NCBI GenBank assembly: GCA_016713535.1
Contig: JADJOY010000042.1
Location: forward strand, 14,332 to 78,331
Source: Deltaproteobacteria bacterium
GTDB lineage: Bacteria > JADJOY01
DNA: 64,000 bases
Direction of reading: 5' to 3'
The translations under genes and the position numbers were made by a program. Of this stretch, positions 54,871 through 63,854 are shown piece after piece. How positions within the stretch are numbered: position 1 is the stretch's first letter; each line of letters starts with the position of its first letter. The notes under the pieces are model-generated. The model was not told the origin of the DNA and did not search any database. It saw only the letters and a program-made list of their open reading frames with translations.

Positions 54871-56352
54871 TCACAGCTCGAAGTCGATCTCGGTGAGGCT
54901 TCGCCCGGCCACTACGTCGATCACTCGACTCGGTGAGGGACCGAGGAGCGGATCCTGCGCGACGATCCGGTAGCTCCGGCCCGACTCCAACCAGCGTCGG
55001 GAGAGGGTGAATACGCCCTCCTCGGTCGTTTTCGCCGCCGCAACTCGCTGAGCGCCGAGCCACGCACTCACCTCGATACCCGATAGGGGCGCCGCCCCTT
55101 CCCGTCTGCTTCGCACCCGACCGGTGACCGCGACGAAGGCATCGCGGAGCGTCTCGAGCTCGCTCGTACCGTACCCGGCATAGGGAAATCCGGAGGTGTA
55201 CCGGGTTCCGTCTCGACTCGTGTCTCGGCTGGTCGCGACCGAGGGTTTCGTCGGTTCCACCTCGCTCCCCTCGTTCCATTCATTGAAGCTCGTGACCAGC
55301 ACGACCGGGTTGCGCGGATCGAGGAACGGGTGCGCGAGGCGCTCGATGTAGGTCGCGAGCGTGCTCCCGTCGGGCGCGCTCGGCCTCACTCGCCGTGGGA
55401 TCGGGAAATGATCGATCGCAGCGAGCCGCATCACTCGATCGTTGTAACCGGGAAGAACCTGAGGGAAGAGCACGGTCCGCGACCCGCTAGCCTCCCGGTA
55501 CCGCCGGTACAGCTTGGCGGAATCGGCGAGGAGGCGCGGAAGTCCGCGGTAACCGCGGTGCTGCTGGAACTCGCCCTCGTACAGATTGTAGGACGTGATC
55601 GCGTCGAACAGCTGCACGCGGCTGGGCACCGGTTCCCGCTGGTCCGCCTCGAGCGTGTCACCCCGCTTCACCTTCCAGAAGATCTCGTCTCCGACCAGGA
55701 AAAGATCGAAGCCGCGCTTGCGCATTCGTCTTCGGAGCTGGTGGATCGCGTCGGGATACAGACCCGTGTACGTCCGCGTGATGTAGAGCATCACGACTGG
55801 CCGACCGTCGATCCGTAGGTAGCTCGGGTTCGTGAAGTAGCGGTCAGCGATGGTATCGAAGTGACGGAGAAATTCCTCCACGGTCGCGCCACCGAAGTTG
55901 ACCGTTCCGAGCCCTGGGTGGAATGCGAGCCCCTGGGATTCGTAAAGGAGGCAGAACTTGATGTCGGCGAGGTTGCGCGCCTTCAGAAACCCCTCTTGCG
56001 CGCGACGCTCGATCTCAGGATCCTGAGGCCACCACGACAGCACGAAGAAATCGATGCCGTGCTCGGTCGCCCACCGAATGTGTTGCTCCGCGACCTTTGG
56101 ATCGAGCGAGGAGTACTTCCCGAGTACCGGCTCGATCGGCGGATCGGTGCGGTCACCGATCCAACCCAATTTCCAGTTCTCCGGGAACCACACGTAGTAG
56201 TACGCGCCGACCAGGGTCCGCGACCACGCGTCGTGCACGCGGCTGGCGAGCTGACGCGGCAGGACGAGAGCCGTGGCCGCCGCAAGCACCACGACGGCTA
56301 GCAGGAACCTACGGACGGCTCGGGCGGCTCGCGCGGGACGTGGACGGATCAT
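54871..56352 (-). CDS. GH99-like (WbsX-type) exported glycan enzyme
   Basis: About 493 residues. An N-terminal signal anchor (FLLAVVVLAAATALVLP) is followed by the GH99/WbsX pattern: VGAYYYVWFPENW, GIDFFVLSWWPQDPEIERRA, GRPVVMLYITRTYTGL, ITSYNLYEGEFQQH and LVTSFNEWNEGSEVEPTKPS. Family members are endo-mannosidases or polysaccharide-modifying enzymes from O-antigen and capsule loci. A C-terminal Ig/carboxypeptidase-regulatory-like domain is suggested by GIEVSAWLGAQRVAAAKTTE. Likely periplasmic. First gene of a two-gene unit with the GT39-like protein. Confidence 0.8.
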   Translation of the reverse strand: MIRPRPARAARAVRRFLLAVVVLAAATALVLPRQLASRVHDAWSRTLVGAYYYVWFPENWKLGWIGDRTDPPIEPVLGKYSSLDPKVAEQHIRWATEHGIDFFVLSWWPQDPEIERRAQEGFLKARNLADIKFCLLYESQGLAFHPGLGTVNFGGATVEEFLRHFDTIADRYFTNPSYLRIDGRPVVMLYITRTYTGLYPDAIHQLRRRMRKRGFDLFLVGDEIFWKVKRGDTLEADQREPVPSRVQLFDAITSYNLYEGEFQQHRGYRGLPRLLADSAKLYRRYREASGSRTVLFPQVLPGYNDRVMRLAAIDHFPIPRRVRPSAPDGSTLATYIERLAHPFLDPRNPVVLVTSFNEWNEGSEVEPTKPSVATSRDTSRDGTRYTSGFPYAGYGTSELETLRDAFVAVTGRVRSRREGAAPLSGIEVSAWLGAQRVAAAKTTEEGVFTLSRRWLESGRSYRIVAQDPLLGPSPSRVIDVVAGRSLTEIDFEL

Positions 56353-56413
56353 GCGTGATCCCCGCCTCCTCAGCTTCCTGCGGGTCGCGCTTCATGGTCC
56401 ATTCGAGCTCGCC

Positions 56414-56451
56414 CCGTCAACCGCTGCGTCAGCACTCGCACCGGTTGACGG
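56414..56451. promoter_or_regulatory. perfect 10-bp inverted repeat upstream of purM
   Basis: CCGTCAACCG (56414-56423) and its exact complement CGGTTGACGG (56442-56451), 18 bases apart, in the 183-base gap between the divergent GH99-like and purM genes. No T-run follows, so a terminator is unlikely. A regulator operator is the simplest reading; the second arm includes TTGACG, a possible -35 box towards purM. Confidence 0.5.
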
Positions 56452-56535
56452 ATGTCGGGTCGCCCGCTAACTCGCAGATCACGCAGCAGCGCCGGCCACG
56501 GATCGTGACCGGAAGCGCGTCGAGGTGCCAATCAC

Positions 56536-57594
56536 GTGGACGATCGTCGAGGCTTCACCTACCGCGACGCCGGAGTCGACGTCGAGGCTGCGGAGGATCT
56601 GATCGGACAGTTCAGGGCGCTGGCTGCCGCAAGCCGCCGTCCTGAGGTCATCGGCGACCTCGGCGGGTTCGGCGCGCTGTTCCGGTTCGACGCGAAGCGC
56701 TATCGCGACCCGGTGCTGGTCTCCTCCACGGATGGAGTCGGGACCAAGCTGCGGATCGCCTTCCAGATGGGCCGGCACGACACCGTCGGCATCGATCTCG
56801 TCGCGATGGTCGTGAACGACCTGATCCCACAAGGCGCAGAGCCCCTGTTCTTCCTCGACTACTTCGCGACCGGGCTCCTCGAGGCTGGCGTTGCCGAAGC
56901 GGTCGTCGCCGGAATCAACGCGGGATGCCGAGAGGCCGGTTGCGCGCTGATCGGCGGCGAGACCGCCGAGATGCCCGATTCCTATCCGCCCGGTGAATAC
57001 GACCTCGCCGGCTTCGCGGTCGGCGCGGTGGAACGAGACCGGATTCCGTCTCCGGCCGGCGTCACCGCCGGAGACGTCGTGCTAGGCCTGCCGTCCAGCG
57101 GGCTTCACTCCAACGGTTATTCGCTGGTTCGGCGGGTCCTCTTCGAGTTCCACAAGCTCGATCCGTTTGCCTCGGTGGCCAGTCTCGGCCCGGAGCGGCT
57201 CGGCGACCTGGTGCTGACCCCGACGAGGATCTATTGCCGCGCGGTGCTGGCGGCGTTCGAGACCGGCGCGGTGCGAGGCGCAGCCCACATCACCGGTGGA
57301 AGCTTCGCCAAGAAACTCCCCCGCGCGCTGCCGGCACACCTCGCCGCGCGAATCGATCGCCGGGCTTGGACGCCGCCCCCCATCTTCCGTTTCCTGGTCG
57401 AGAAGGGTGTCGACGCCGAGGAGGCCTGGCGCACCTTCAACATGGGCATCGGAATGGTCTTGATCGTGCCACGCGAGCGGAGCGACGAGATCGTCACTTT
57501 GCTCGAGCGTGTCGGCGAGGAGTCCGTCCGGATCGGGGAACTCGTTCCGAGAGCCTCGCCCGACGAACCGATCGAATGGCTGGGCCAACCGTGA
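56536..57594 (+). CDS. purM: phosphoribosylformylglycinamidine cyclo-ligase (AIR synthetase)
   Basis: Fifth step of purine synthesis, ATP-dependent closure of FGAM to AIR. About 352 residues. FTYRDAGVDVEAAEDLIGQF, LVSSTDGVGTKLRIAFQMGR, VNDLIPQGAEPLFFLDYFAT, ALIGGETAEMPDSYPPGEYD and GLPSSGLHSNGYSLVR are classic. GTG at 56536 begins MDDRRGFTYRDAGV. Its stop overlaps the purN start (GTGA), forming the common purM-purN pair. Confidence 0.97.
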   Translation: MDDRRGFTYRDAGVDVEAAEDLIGQFRALAAASRRPEVIGDLGGFGALFRFDAKRYRDPVLVSSTDGVGTKLRIAFQMGRHDTVGIDLVAMVVNDLIPQGAEPLFFLDYFATGLLEAGVAEAVVAGINAGCREAGCALIGGETAEMPDSYPPGEYDLAGFAVGAVERDRIPSPAGVTAGDVVLGLPSSGLHSNGYSLVRRVLFEFHKLDPFASVASLGPERLGDLVLTPTRIYCRAVLAAFETGAVRGAAHITGGSFAKKLPRALPAHLAARIDRRAWTPPPIFRFLVEKGVDAEEAWRTFNMGIGMVLIVPRERSDEIVTLLERVGEESVRIGELVPRASPDEPIEWLGQP

Positions 57595-58262
57595 GCCGGC
57601 GAAGGCTCACCCTCGGGGTGTTGATCTCGGGCAGCGGAACCAACCTCCAGGCGATCCTCGACCAGATCGCCGACGGACGCCTGACCTGTACGATCGGCGT
57701 CGTGCTGAGCAACGATGCAGGCGCCAAGGGCCTGGACCGAGCGCGAGCCGCCGCGGTGCCCGTGGTCGTGGTTCCCCACCGGGGATTCGCGAGCAGGGAG
57801 GATTTCGAGAGAACCGTGACCGAGGAGCTCGAGCGTCACTCGGTGGAACTGGTGATACTCGCCGGCTTCATGCGAGTCCTCAGTCCCTGGTTCGTACGCC
57901 GTTGGTCGAGCCGCCTCGTGAACATTCATCCGGCACTACTGCCCGCGTTTCCGGGGGTTCACGGCCAGAAGCAGGCATTCGACTACGGAGTTCGGTTCGC
58001 AGGATGTACGGTCCACTTCGTCGACGAAGGAACCGACACCGGACCGATCATCGCTCAGGCAGTGGTCCCGGTCATACCGGACGACGACGAGGATGCGCTC
58101 GCTGCGCGCATCCTGGCGGCCGAGCACCGCATCTTGCCGCAAGCGATTCAATGGATAGCCGACGGGCGCGTCCGGGTCGTAGGTCGACGAGTCTGGGTGG
58201 AGGGAGTCCGACCCGGGAGCGACGACGCACGCTTCAACCCGGCGCTCGACACATCCCGGTGA
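57591..58262 (+). CDS. purN: phosphoribosylglycinamide formyltransferase
   Basis: Third step of purine synthesis, using 10-formyl-THF. About 223 residues. LGVLISGSGTNLQAILD opens the fold; the catalytic Asn/His are in VNIHPALLPAFPGVHG and the Asp in DEGTDTGPIIAQ. GTG at 57591 overlaps the purM stop; an ATG at 57576 in the same frame (MAGPTVSRRR) is the alternative. Confidence 0.96.
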   Translation: MSRRRLTLGVLISGSGTNLQAILDQIADGRLTCTIGVVLSNDAGAKGLDRARAAAVPVVVVPHRGFASREDFERTVTEELERHSVELVILAGFMRVLSPWFVRRWSSRLVNIHPALLPAFPGVHGQKQAFDYGVRFAGCTVHFVDEGTDTGPIIAQAVVPVIPDDDEDALAARILAAEHRILPQAIQWIADGRVRVVGRRVWVEGVRPGSDDARFNPALDTSR

Positions 58263-58306
58263 TCGCGGAGCGTGCCGCTCCACCCGACGTCACGAGGCAA
58301 ACCGCC

Positions 58307-58636
58307 ATGAAGATCCCGCCCGCCGTCATCCGGGTTCAGGCACCCGCAACCCATTTCGGTAGTGACGACCGCTCGGTGCCCTGCGTGATCGCAGGACAGG
58401 CACCAGTTCTTGCGCAAGCAATCCCGATCGAGGAATTCGTCGTCGAGCAGGTGAACTTCCGTGTCGAAGGCGACGTCCTGGTGATCGACGATCCTCGCAT
58501 CACCTTCGACCCCCTGCGGAGCCTGCGGATCGACGACGCTCTCGACGTCGGGTTCAGCTCGCGTCCCGCCGACGGGATCATCGCGCTCGCCTGGGACGAC
58601 TTCCTGACCCGACAGGCCGCAAGCGCTCGAGCCTGA
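58307..58636 (+). CDS. small conserved-looking protein, unknown
   Basis: About 109 residues, not recognised. Predicted mostly beta (VIRVQAPATHFGSDDRSVPC, FRVEGDVLVIDDPRITFDPL), no signal peptide or membrane helix. It follows purN by 44 bases on the same strand and may be cotranscribed. Codon use matches its neighbours, which supports a real gene. Confidence 0.5.
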   Translation: MKIPPAVIRVQAPATHFGSDDRSVPCVIAGQAPVLAQAIPIEEFVVEQVNFRVEGDVLVIDDPRITFDPLRSLRIDDALDVGFSSRPADGIIALAWDDFLTRQAASARA

Positions 58637-58754
58637 GCTTCACCCGCCGGACGCGCGGCAGCCTCCTGTGCGAGGCGGGTAAGCCTCCGAGTGGCCCGCT
58701 CGCCCGCCCTCCCCTGCCGCGAGGGGGGGGACCGCGGTCAGGCGCTCGCGTCGA

Positions 58755-58994
58755 TCAATCGTCGAGGTCCATGGCACTCGACGCCCCACTATCGCCGTCG
58801 GCGCTCTCGCCACGAGCAGCGAGCTTGCCAACCCGCGCGCTGGTGATCTGGTCGTAGTTGACCCAGTCGGCGTCCTCCGTCAGGTCCTGCAGACCCGACA
58901 ACTGCTTGTCGATGTCGGCGCGCGAGATCTGACGGTCCTTGAGGTTACGATCGAGCATACGGATGTCGAACCGCTTCTCGTCTTCGGTCTTCAT
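58755..58994 (-). CDS. small acidic protein, unknown
   Basis: About 79 residues, not recognised. MKTEDEKRFDIRMLDRNLKD and RQISRADIDKQLSGLQDLTE suggest charged helices, with a disordered Asp/Ser/Gly tail. ATG at 58994 follows an AAGGAAAG site. It diverges from rpmB over 141 bases. It could be a regulatory or ribosome-associated factor, but that is a guess from position only. Confidence 0.55.
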   Translation of the reverse strand: MKTEDEKRFDIRMLDRNLKDRQISRADIDKQLSGLQDLTEDADWVNYDQITSARVGKLAARGESADGDSGASSAMDLDD

Positions 58995-59073
58995 AGCGAG
59001 GTCTTTCCTTCGGGGGTGACCACCCGACCGGATGAACCGGCGGCTCGAGCGGTGGTCGAAACGCCGGTCCGCC

Positions 59074-59102
59074 TTGATCGATGATCAGTCGGATGTTAGG
59101 GT
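59074..59102 (+). promoter_or_regulatory. candidate promoter for rpmB
   Basis: TTGATC (59074-59079), a 17-base spacer and TAGGGT (59097-59102). The second box keeps only T1, A2 and T6 of TATAAT. The -35 box overlaps the small inverted repeat TGATC-GAT-GATCA (59075-59087). It lies 33 bases before the rpmB ATG. Confidence 0.4.
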
Positions 59103-59135
59103 TTGTGTTCGGTTTTTTTCCGGAGGGTTTCCAAC

Positions 59136-59323
59136 ATGCGCGCCTGTGAAATTTGTGGCAAGAGCTATCTCAAGGGACGGCAGGTCAGCCACTCCCACAT
59201 TCGGACGATCAAGCGCTCGCAACCGAATCTCAAGAGCGTTCGGGTTCAGCTCCGGAGCGCGTTGCCCGGATGCGTGTGTGTACCGGCTGCATCCGTTCGG
59301 GTCGCGTCAAGAAGGCTGCCTAA
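59136..59323 (+). CDS. rpmB: 50S ribosomal protein L28 (frameshifted)
   Basis: Large-subunit ribosomal protein of about 62 residues, zinc-binding form with four Cys: CEIC near the start and CTGC near the end. MRACEICGKSYLKGRQVSHS and HIRTIKRSQPNLKSVRVQL are in one frame; ARMRVCTGCIRSGRVKKAA is one base off. A missing G in AGCGCG at about 59262 explains it. GGAGG lies nine bases before the ATG. As the gene is essential or near-essential, this shift is best read as a sequencing error. Confidence 0.93.
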
Positions 59324-59384
59324 CTCCTCGCCTCGATCGCGACTGGCCTGCCGTCCGCCCGACGGGCGGACTCCCGAGGGTCCG

Positions 59385-59768
59385 TCAGCGGTCCGAGCAG
59401 ACCGCGATCACTTCCAGCTCGATCCGGGCTCCACGCGGCAACGCGGCTACCTGAACCGTCGAGCGCGCCGGCCGGTGGTCGCCGAGAAAACTGCCGTACA
59501 GTTCGTTCACGGTGGCGAAGTCAGCAAGGTCGGTCAGGAAGATCGTTGCCTTGGCGATCGCGCTCGCGTCGACGCCTGCGGCGGCGAGCACGGCTCGGAG
59601 GTTCTCCAGAACCCTCGTGGTCTGCTCTCGGATCCCGCCCGGCACCAAGTCGCCGGTGGCGGGATCCAGTGGGATCTGGCCGGACAGGAAGAGAAGGTTC
59701 CCGGCTCGGACCGCTTGCGAATACGGCCCGATGGCACGAGGCGCGAGGTCCGTGTGCACGATGTCCAT
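59385..59768 (-). CDS. ridA: RidA family enamine/imine deaminase
   Basis: About 127 residues (YjgF/Rid family), which clears reactive enamine and imine intermediates from PLP enzymes. APRAIGPYSQAVRAGNLLFL, SGQIPLDPATGDLV, ENLRAVLAAAGVDASAIAKA and the Arg/Glu active-site region PARSTVQVAALPRGARIELE are diagnostic. ATG at 59768 lies only 12 bases from the divergent start of the BamA-like gene. Confidence 0.95.
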   Translation of the reverse strand: MDIVHTDLAPRAIGPYSQAVRAGNLLFLSGQIPLDPATGDLVPGGIREQTTRVLENLRAVLAAAGVDASAIAKATIFLTDLADFATVNELYGSFLGDHRPARSTVQVAALPRGARIELEVIAVCSDR

Positions 59769-59780
59769 GGCGGCGTCGGT

Positions 59781-61426
59781 ATGACACGCCGCCCTCCCCG
59801 GCGCAAGCGCGGGTGGTCGAGTGGTGCACTCGGGGCCATCGCCATGGTCGGAATGCTGCTCGTTCCGAAGTTTGGACCGGCAGCCGACGTGCCGGGTGAT
59901 CGCATCCGTCACGTCGATGTCCAGATCCGGCCGATCTTCGACCCGACCGACGATTCCACCTTTGCCGGGTTCCCCTACTCCTGGGTCAATACGCTCAAGC
60001 TTCCTACGTACGATTACGTCGTGCGCGACGAGGTGCTGCTTCGCCCCGGCGACACCGTGGACGAGCGCCTGCTCCGGGAAAGCGAGCGCAATCTCCGCTC
60101 ACTCGGCTATCTCCGGGAGGTCCGCGTCGAGGTCGTCCCGGTGGAGCCGGCTGGGTCGATCTGCGCGTGGTCGCTCAGGAGACATGGACCTTCCAGCCTC
60201 AGTTCAATGTGGCCGGGGGCGGTGGTCGCATCGTGGGCACCGGTGGCCTCCAGGAGAACGATTTCCTCGGCCTCGGCAAGCAGATGCGCGCCTTCTACAC
60301 CCACGACGTGGAGCGCGACCAGATCCAGCTCCAGTACATCGATCCACGGATCCTGCGCTCACGGTACAAGACCGCGCTCGAGTTCGATCAGCTCACCGAT
60401 GGCCGGTTTCGCTACGCGTCCTTCGAGCGTCCTTTCTTCTCGTACGACACTCGCATCGCATACGGCGCTTCCGGCTTCGACAACTCTTCGACCGACCACC
60501 TCTACGACCAAGGTGACACGGTTCGTGAGTGGCGGCACGCCGAGCGTGCGGTGGCGGCGACGTTCGGCTGGCGCGCAAACACGGCCGCTTCCGTCGCACA
60601 CCGATTGATCGGCTCGTACAACTTCCACGAGGACGAGTTCGCCGAGCTCGAGGTCGATCCGAGCGAACCGTTGCCCGAGGACCGGCGCCGGAGCGGTGTC
60701 GGGCTGACCTGGCAATGGGTCGAGGACGATTTCGTGATGCGTCGGAACATCCGCTCGTTCGGTGTGCAGGAGGACTATGCGCTCGGCTGGAACTCGAGTG
60801 TCGGGTTCGGAGTCCAGCCCGAAGCGCTGGGGTCCGCGTTCGACACTCAGTCCTTCGCTGCGACCTGGCACCATGGGCTCGCCACCGAACACCTGATCGT
60901 TCTGGTCGATCTCGGGCTGTCGTCGAGGATCCACGACGCCCGAACCGAGAACCTGGTCGGGAGCTGGTGGACCGAGGCCTACCTCACCGGCCTCCCTCGG
61001 CAGACGATCGCGTTCGAGTGGCGTGGCGAGGTCACTCACGACCGCGATGCCGAGGACCGCTTCGTGCTGGGCGGACTCAACGGGCTGCGCGGCTACCCGG
61101 ATCGCTTCGTCAACGGCGATGGCGGCACGCTCGTGCACCTGGAAGACCGAATCTTCATCTGGGACCGGATCCTCGGGCTCGCCTCGCTCGGCACGGTCGC
61201 GTTCTACGATGCGGCGCTTCCCATCGACGAAGATCGGCCGGTGCAGATCGCTGCCATCAAGCAGTCGGTCGGCGTCGGCCTGCGCGTCGGGCTACCAGCC
61301 TCCGCGATCGGGAAGGTCCTGCGGCTCGACGTAGGATTCGCGCTCAATTCGACCGGCGACGAGCCACGTCTCAACGTCTCGTTCGGCACCGGGCAGGTGT
61401 TCGATCTCCCAACTCGTTTGCGCTAG
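59781..61426 (+). CDS. BamA/TamA-like outer-membrane protein with POTRA (frameshifted)
   Basis: About 548 residues when corrected. A signal peptide (GAIAMVGMLLVPKFGPAA) is followed by one POTRA-like domain (DEVLLRPGDTVDERLLRESE, RNLRSLGYLREVRVEVVPVE) and an Omp85-type beta barrel rich in alternating aromatic residues, ending with the family landmark LGGLNGLRGYPDRFVNGDGG and a C-terminal strand. A one-base shift at about 60150 (GCCGGCTGGG) separates POTRA from WVDLRVVAQETWTFQPQFN. A single POTRA and the short length fit a surface-antigen (D15) protein other than the main BamA. Substrate proteins or lipids unknown. Confidence 0.82.
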
Positions 61427-61478
61427 GGCGAGACGAAGTCACCCGCAACACGAGCCCTCGCGCGCAGGAGCGTTGCTC

Positions 61479-62922
61479 ATGACCCAGAATCCGATCGATG
61501 GCTCGCCCGCGGCCGCGCTCGCGCACGCCTTCCGGCCGTTCGCCGAGAAGATGCAACGCGAGCAGCTCCCCGACGTGGCGATCCGCGCGTTCCAGCGCGC
61601 CTATGGCCTGCTTCGCTCGGGCGCGAAATTGCTCGTGTCGGAGTCCGACATTCGTCCGGTCGAATCCGTCCCGTCTCTCGCCGACCTGTCGAAGTACCAC
61701 GACCGGGGCCTCGAAGCTCTCGCTTCGACCGCCCTCGTCAAGCTCAACGGTGGCCTCGGCACATCGATGGGCCTCGACGGTCCGAAGTCCCTGATCGAAG
61801 TTCGGCCAGGCCTCACCTTCCTGGACATCGTCGCCCGACAGGTAGAGGCGCTCGCACGAAATCGCGGCACTCGCGTCCCGCTCGTGCTGATGAACAGCTT
61901 CCGCACCGAAGCCGAAAGTCTCGCGCGCCTGTCCGCGTACCCCGGCCTATCGGGTTCGATCCGGCCCAGCTTCCTTCAGCACAAGGTGCCCAAGGTGGAC
62001 GCTCACGAGCTCCGCCCGGCGAGCCGTCCCACGGATCCCGAGCTCGAATGGTGCCCTCCCGGACACGGCGACCTATACGCCGCGATCGTGACGTCCGGGG
62101 TGCTCGAGGAGTTCCTCCACGCCGGCATCCGCTGGGTCTTCGTCTCGAACGTCGACAACCTCGGGGCGGCGCTCGACCCGTGCATCCTCGGCTACCTCGC
62201 GTCCGAGTCGATTCCGTTCCTGATGGAGGTGACCGATCGCACGGCGGCCGATCGCAAAGGGGGGCCACCTCGCCGAGCTCCTGACGGGCCGTCTCACCCT
62301 GCGTGAGATCGCTCAGACGCCCGCCGATGAGCTCGAAGCGTTTCAGGACATCCAGCGGCATCGCTATTTCAACACCAACAACCTGTGGATCGACCTGGTG
62401 GCGTGGAAGGGGCTCTTGGCAGCGCACGACCAAATCGTCCCGTTGCCGCTGATCCGCAACGAGAAGACCGTCGACCCGGCAGACGCGCGGTGCGACCTGG
62501 TGATTCAGCTCGGGAGCGCGATGGGAGCTGCGATGGAGTTGTTCGACGGCGCTCGCGCGGTGCGAGTGCCTCGCACACGGTTCGCCGCGGTGAAAACCTG
62601 CTCGGACCTCGTGGTCGTGGGATCGGACGCTTATCTCGTCGACGACGATTACCACCTCGTTCCGAACCCGGCCCGCTCGGCACCAAGCCCACTGGTGGAG
62701 CTCGACGGGCGGTTCTACAAGCTGTACCGAGAGTTTCGAGCACGGTTTCCCGAGGGTATGCCGTCCCTCGTCGCCTGCGACCGTCTCTCGGTGCGAGGCG
62801 ACATCCGGTTCGGAGGTGGCGTCACCCTGGAAGACTCCGTCTCGGTGATCAACGACGGCGACGGCCAGGCGTCGGTGCCATCCGGCGCTCGACTTCGAGG
62901 CGAGGTGCGCCTGTCCGGCTGA
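61479..62922 (+). CDS. UTP-glucose-1-phosphate uridylyltransferase, UDPGP family (frameshifted)
   Basis: About 480 residues of the eukaryote-like UDPGP family, which makes UDP-glucose or a related UDP-sugar from UTP and the sugar 1-phosphate. The nucleotide motif is VKLNGGLGTSMGLDGPKSLI; VPLVLMNSFRTEAES, WCPPGHGDLYAAI and FVSNVDNLGAALDP follow, then after a shift RYFNTNNLWIDLVAW and VPRTRFAAVKTCSDL. The shift falls in a GGGGGG run at about 62258-62264. ATG at 61479 follows an AGGAG site. It would supply precursors for the glycosyltransferases elsewhere in the window. Confidence 0.9.
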
Positions 62923-62950
62923 CCGCGAACTTCCGACCTCGGCGCCTCAG

Positions 62951-63854
62951 CTAGCGGAGCCGAACGGCCACGGTGGGCTCGGTGTCTCGACGCGATCTAC
63001 CGCGCGCGGGGTCGTCCAGGTGTCCACGCGCCTCCGACAGGTTCAGCCGCACCCGGCATCCGAAATCGTCCGGGATGAAGGTCAGCCCCAACCTCAAGCG
63101 TTCACCATTCCGCACGTACGGCAGGACGCCGCTCTCGCGCCGCGCCGCGACCGAGGCAGCGCGCATCCCGGCGCACTGGCGCAGTCGCCGAACCAGCTCG
63201 CGATAAAGCGACGCATGAGGCTCGGCGATGGTCACCTCACCGCCGTCAGCCTCTGCCGTCACCCGTAGCCCCGCCGGGGTCATCCCGATCCCGATCCCCT
63301 GGGCTCCGAGGTCCAAGGCCACCCCGATCCAGGTTCGGATGAGCGGTTCGAGCGAGGCCCGAGCGTCCGCGAATGCGACGCGTCGAGTCGGCGGCGCGAC
63401 TGGCACCAAGGCGACGCTCTCAACCCGCGTAGCCCGCGGATAGAACCGATCGAGGATGCTGGCGATCGCGGGGTCGGCGGCGAGCCATGCCTCGACCGGA
63501 TGCCCCGTGAGCGCCTCGATCTCGCGCAGCGCGCGTACGTTGTGTGGGTCGCAGGTGGCCACGATGAGGGTGATCCGAATGGATTGCGATCGGCACAGCG
63601 TTCGCTTGGCGCGCGGCTTCGGACGGCACCAGCGCCAGCAGTGCGGGGTCTAGGTTCTGTTCGCGGATCAGTACGGGCCGAGTTCGCCACTGCGCCGCCA
63701 TCAGCCTCAGGAACTCGCGCTCTTCGAGGTAACCAAGGCGGATCAGCAGCGAGCCGATACGACCTCCGTCGTCCCGTTGCCAGAGCAACGCGCGATCCAC
63801 GTGGGCGGGCGTAACCAATCCTTCGTGAATCAGGATCTCGCCGAGCTTGCGCAT
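62951..63854 (-). CDS. GspE/PilB N-terminal-domain protein without ATPase core (frameshifted)
   Basis: About 300 residues when corrected. The first part is a MshEN/GspE N1 domain (KLGEILIHEGLVTPAHVDRA, IGSLLIRLGYLEEREFLRLM) continuing, after a one-base insertion at about 63580, into DHLIVATCDPHNVRALREIE. The second part resembles the N2 domain of GspE-type ATPases (GIGIGMTPAGLRVTAEADGG, YRELVRRLRQCAGM, GCRVRLNLSE), but it stops there: no Walker A, Asp box or Walker B follows. ATG at 63854 begins the family start. It could be a c-di-GMP-sensing or regulatory partner of a type II secretion or pilus ATPase. Confidence 0.7.
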
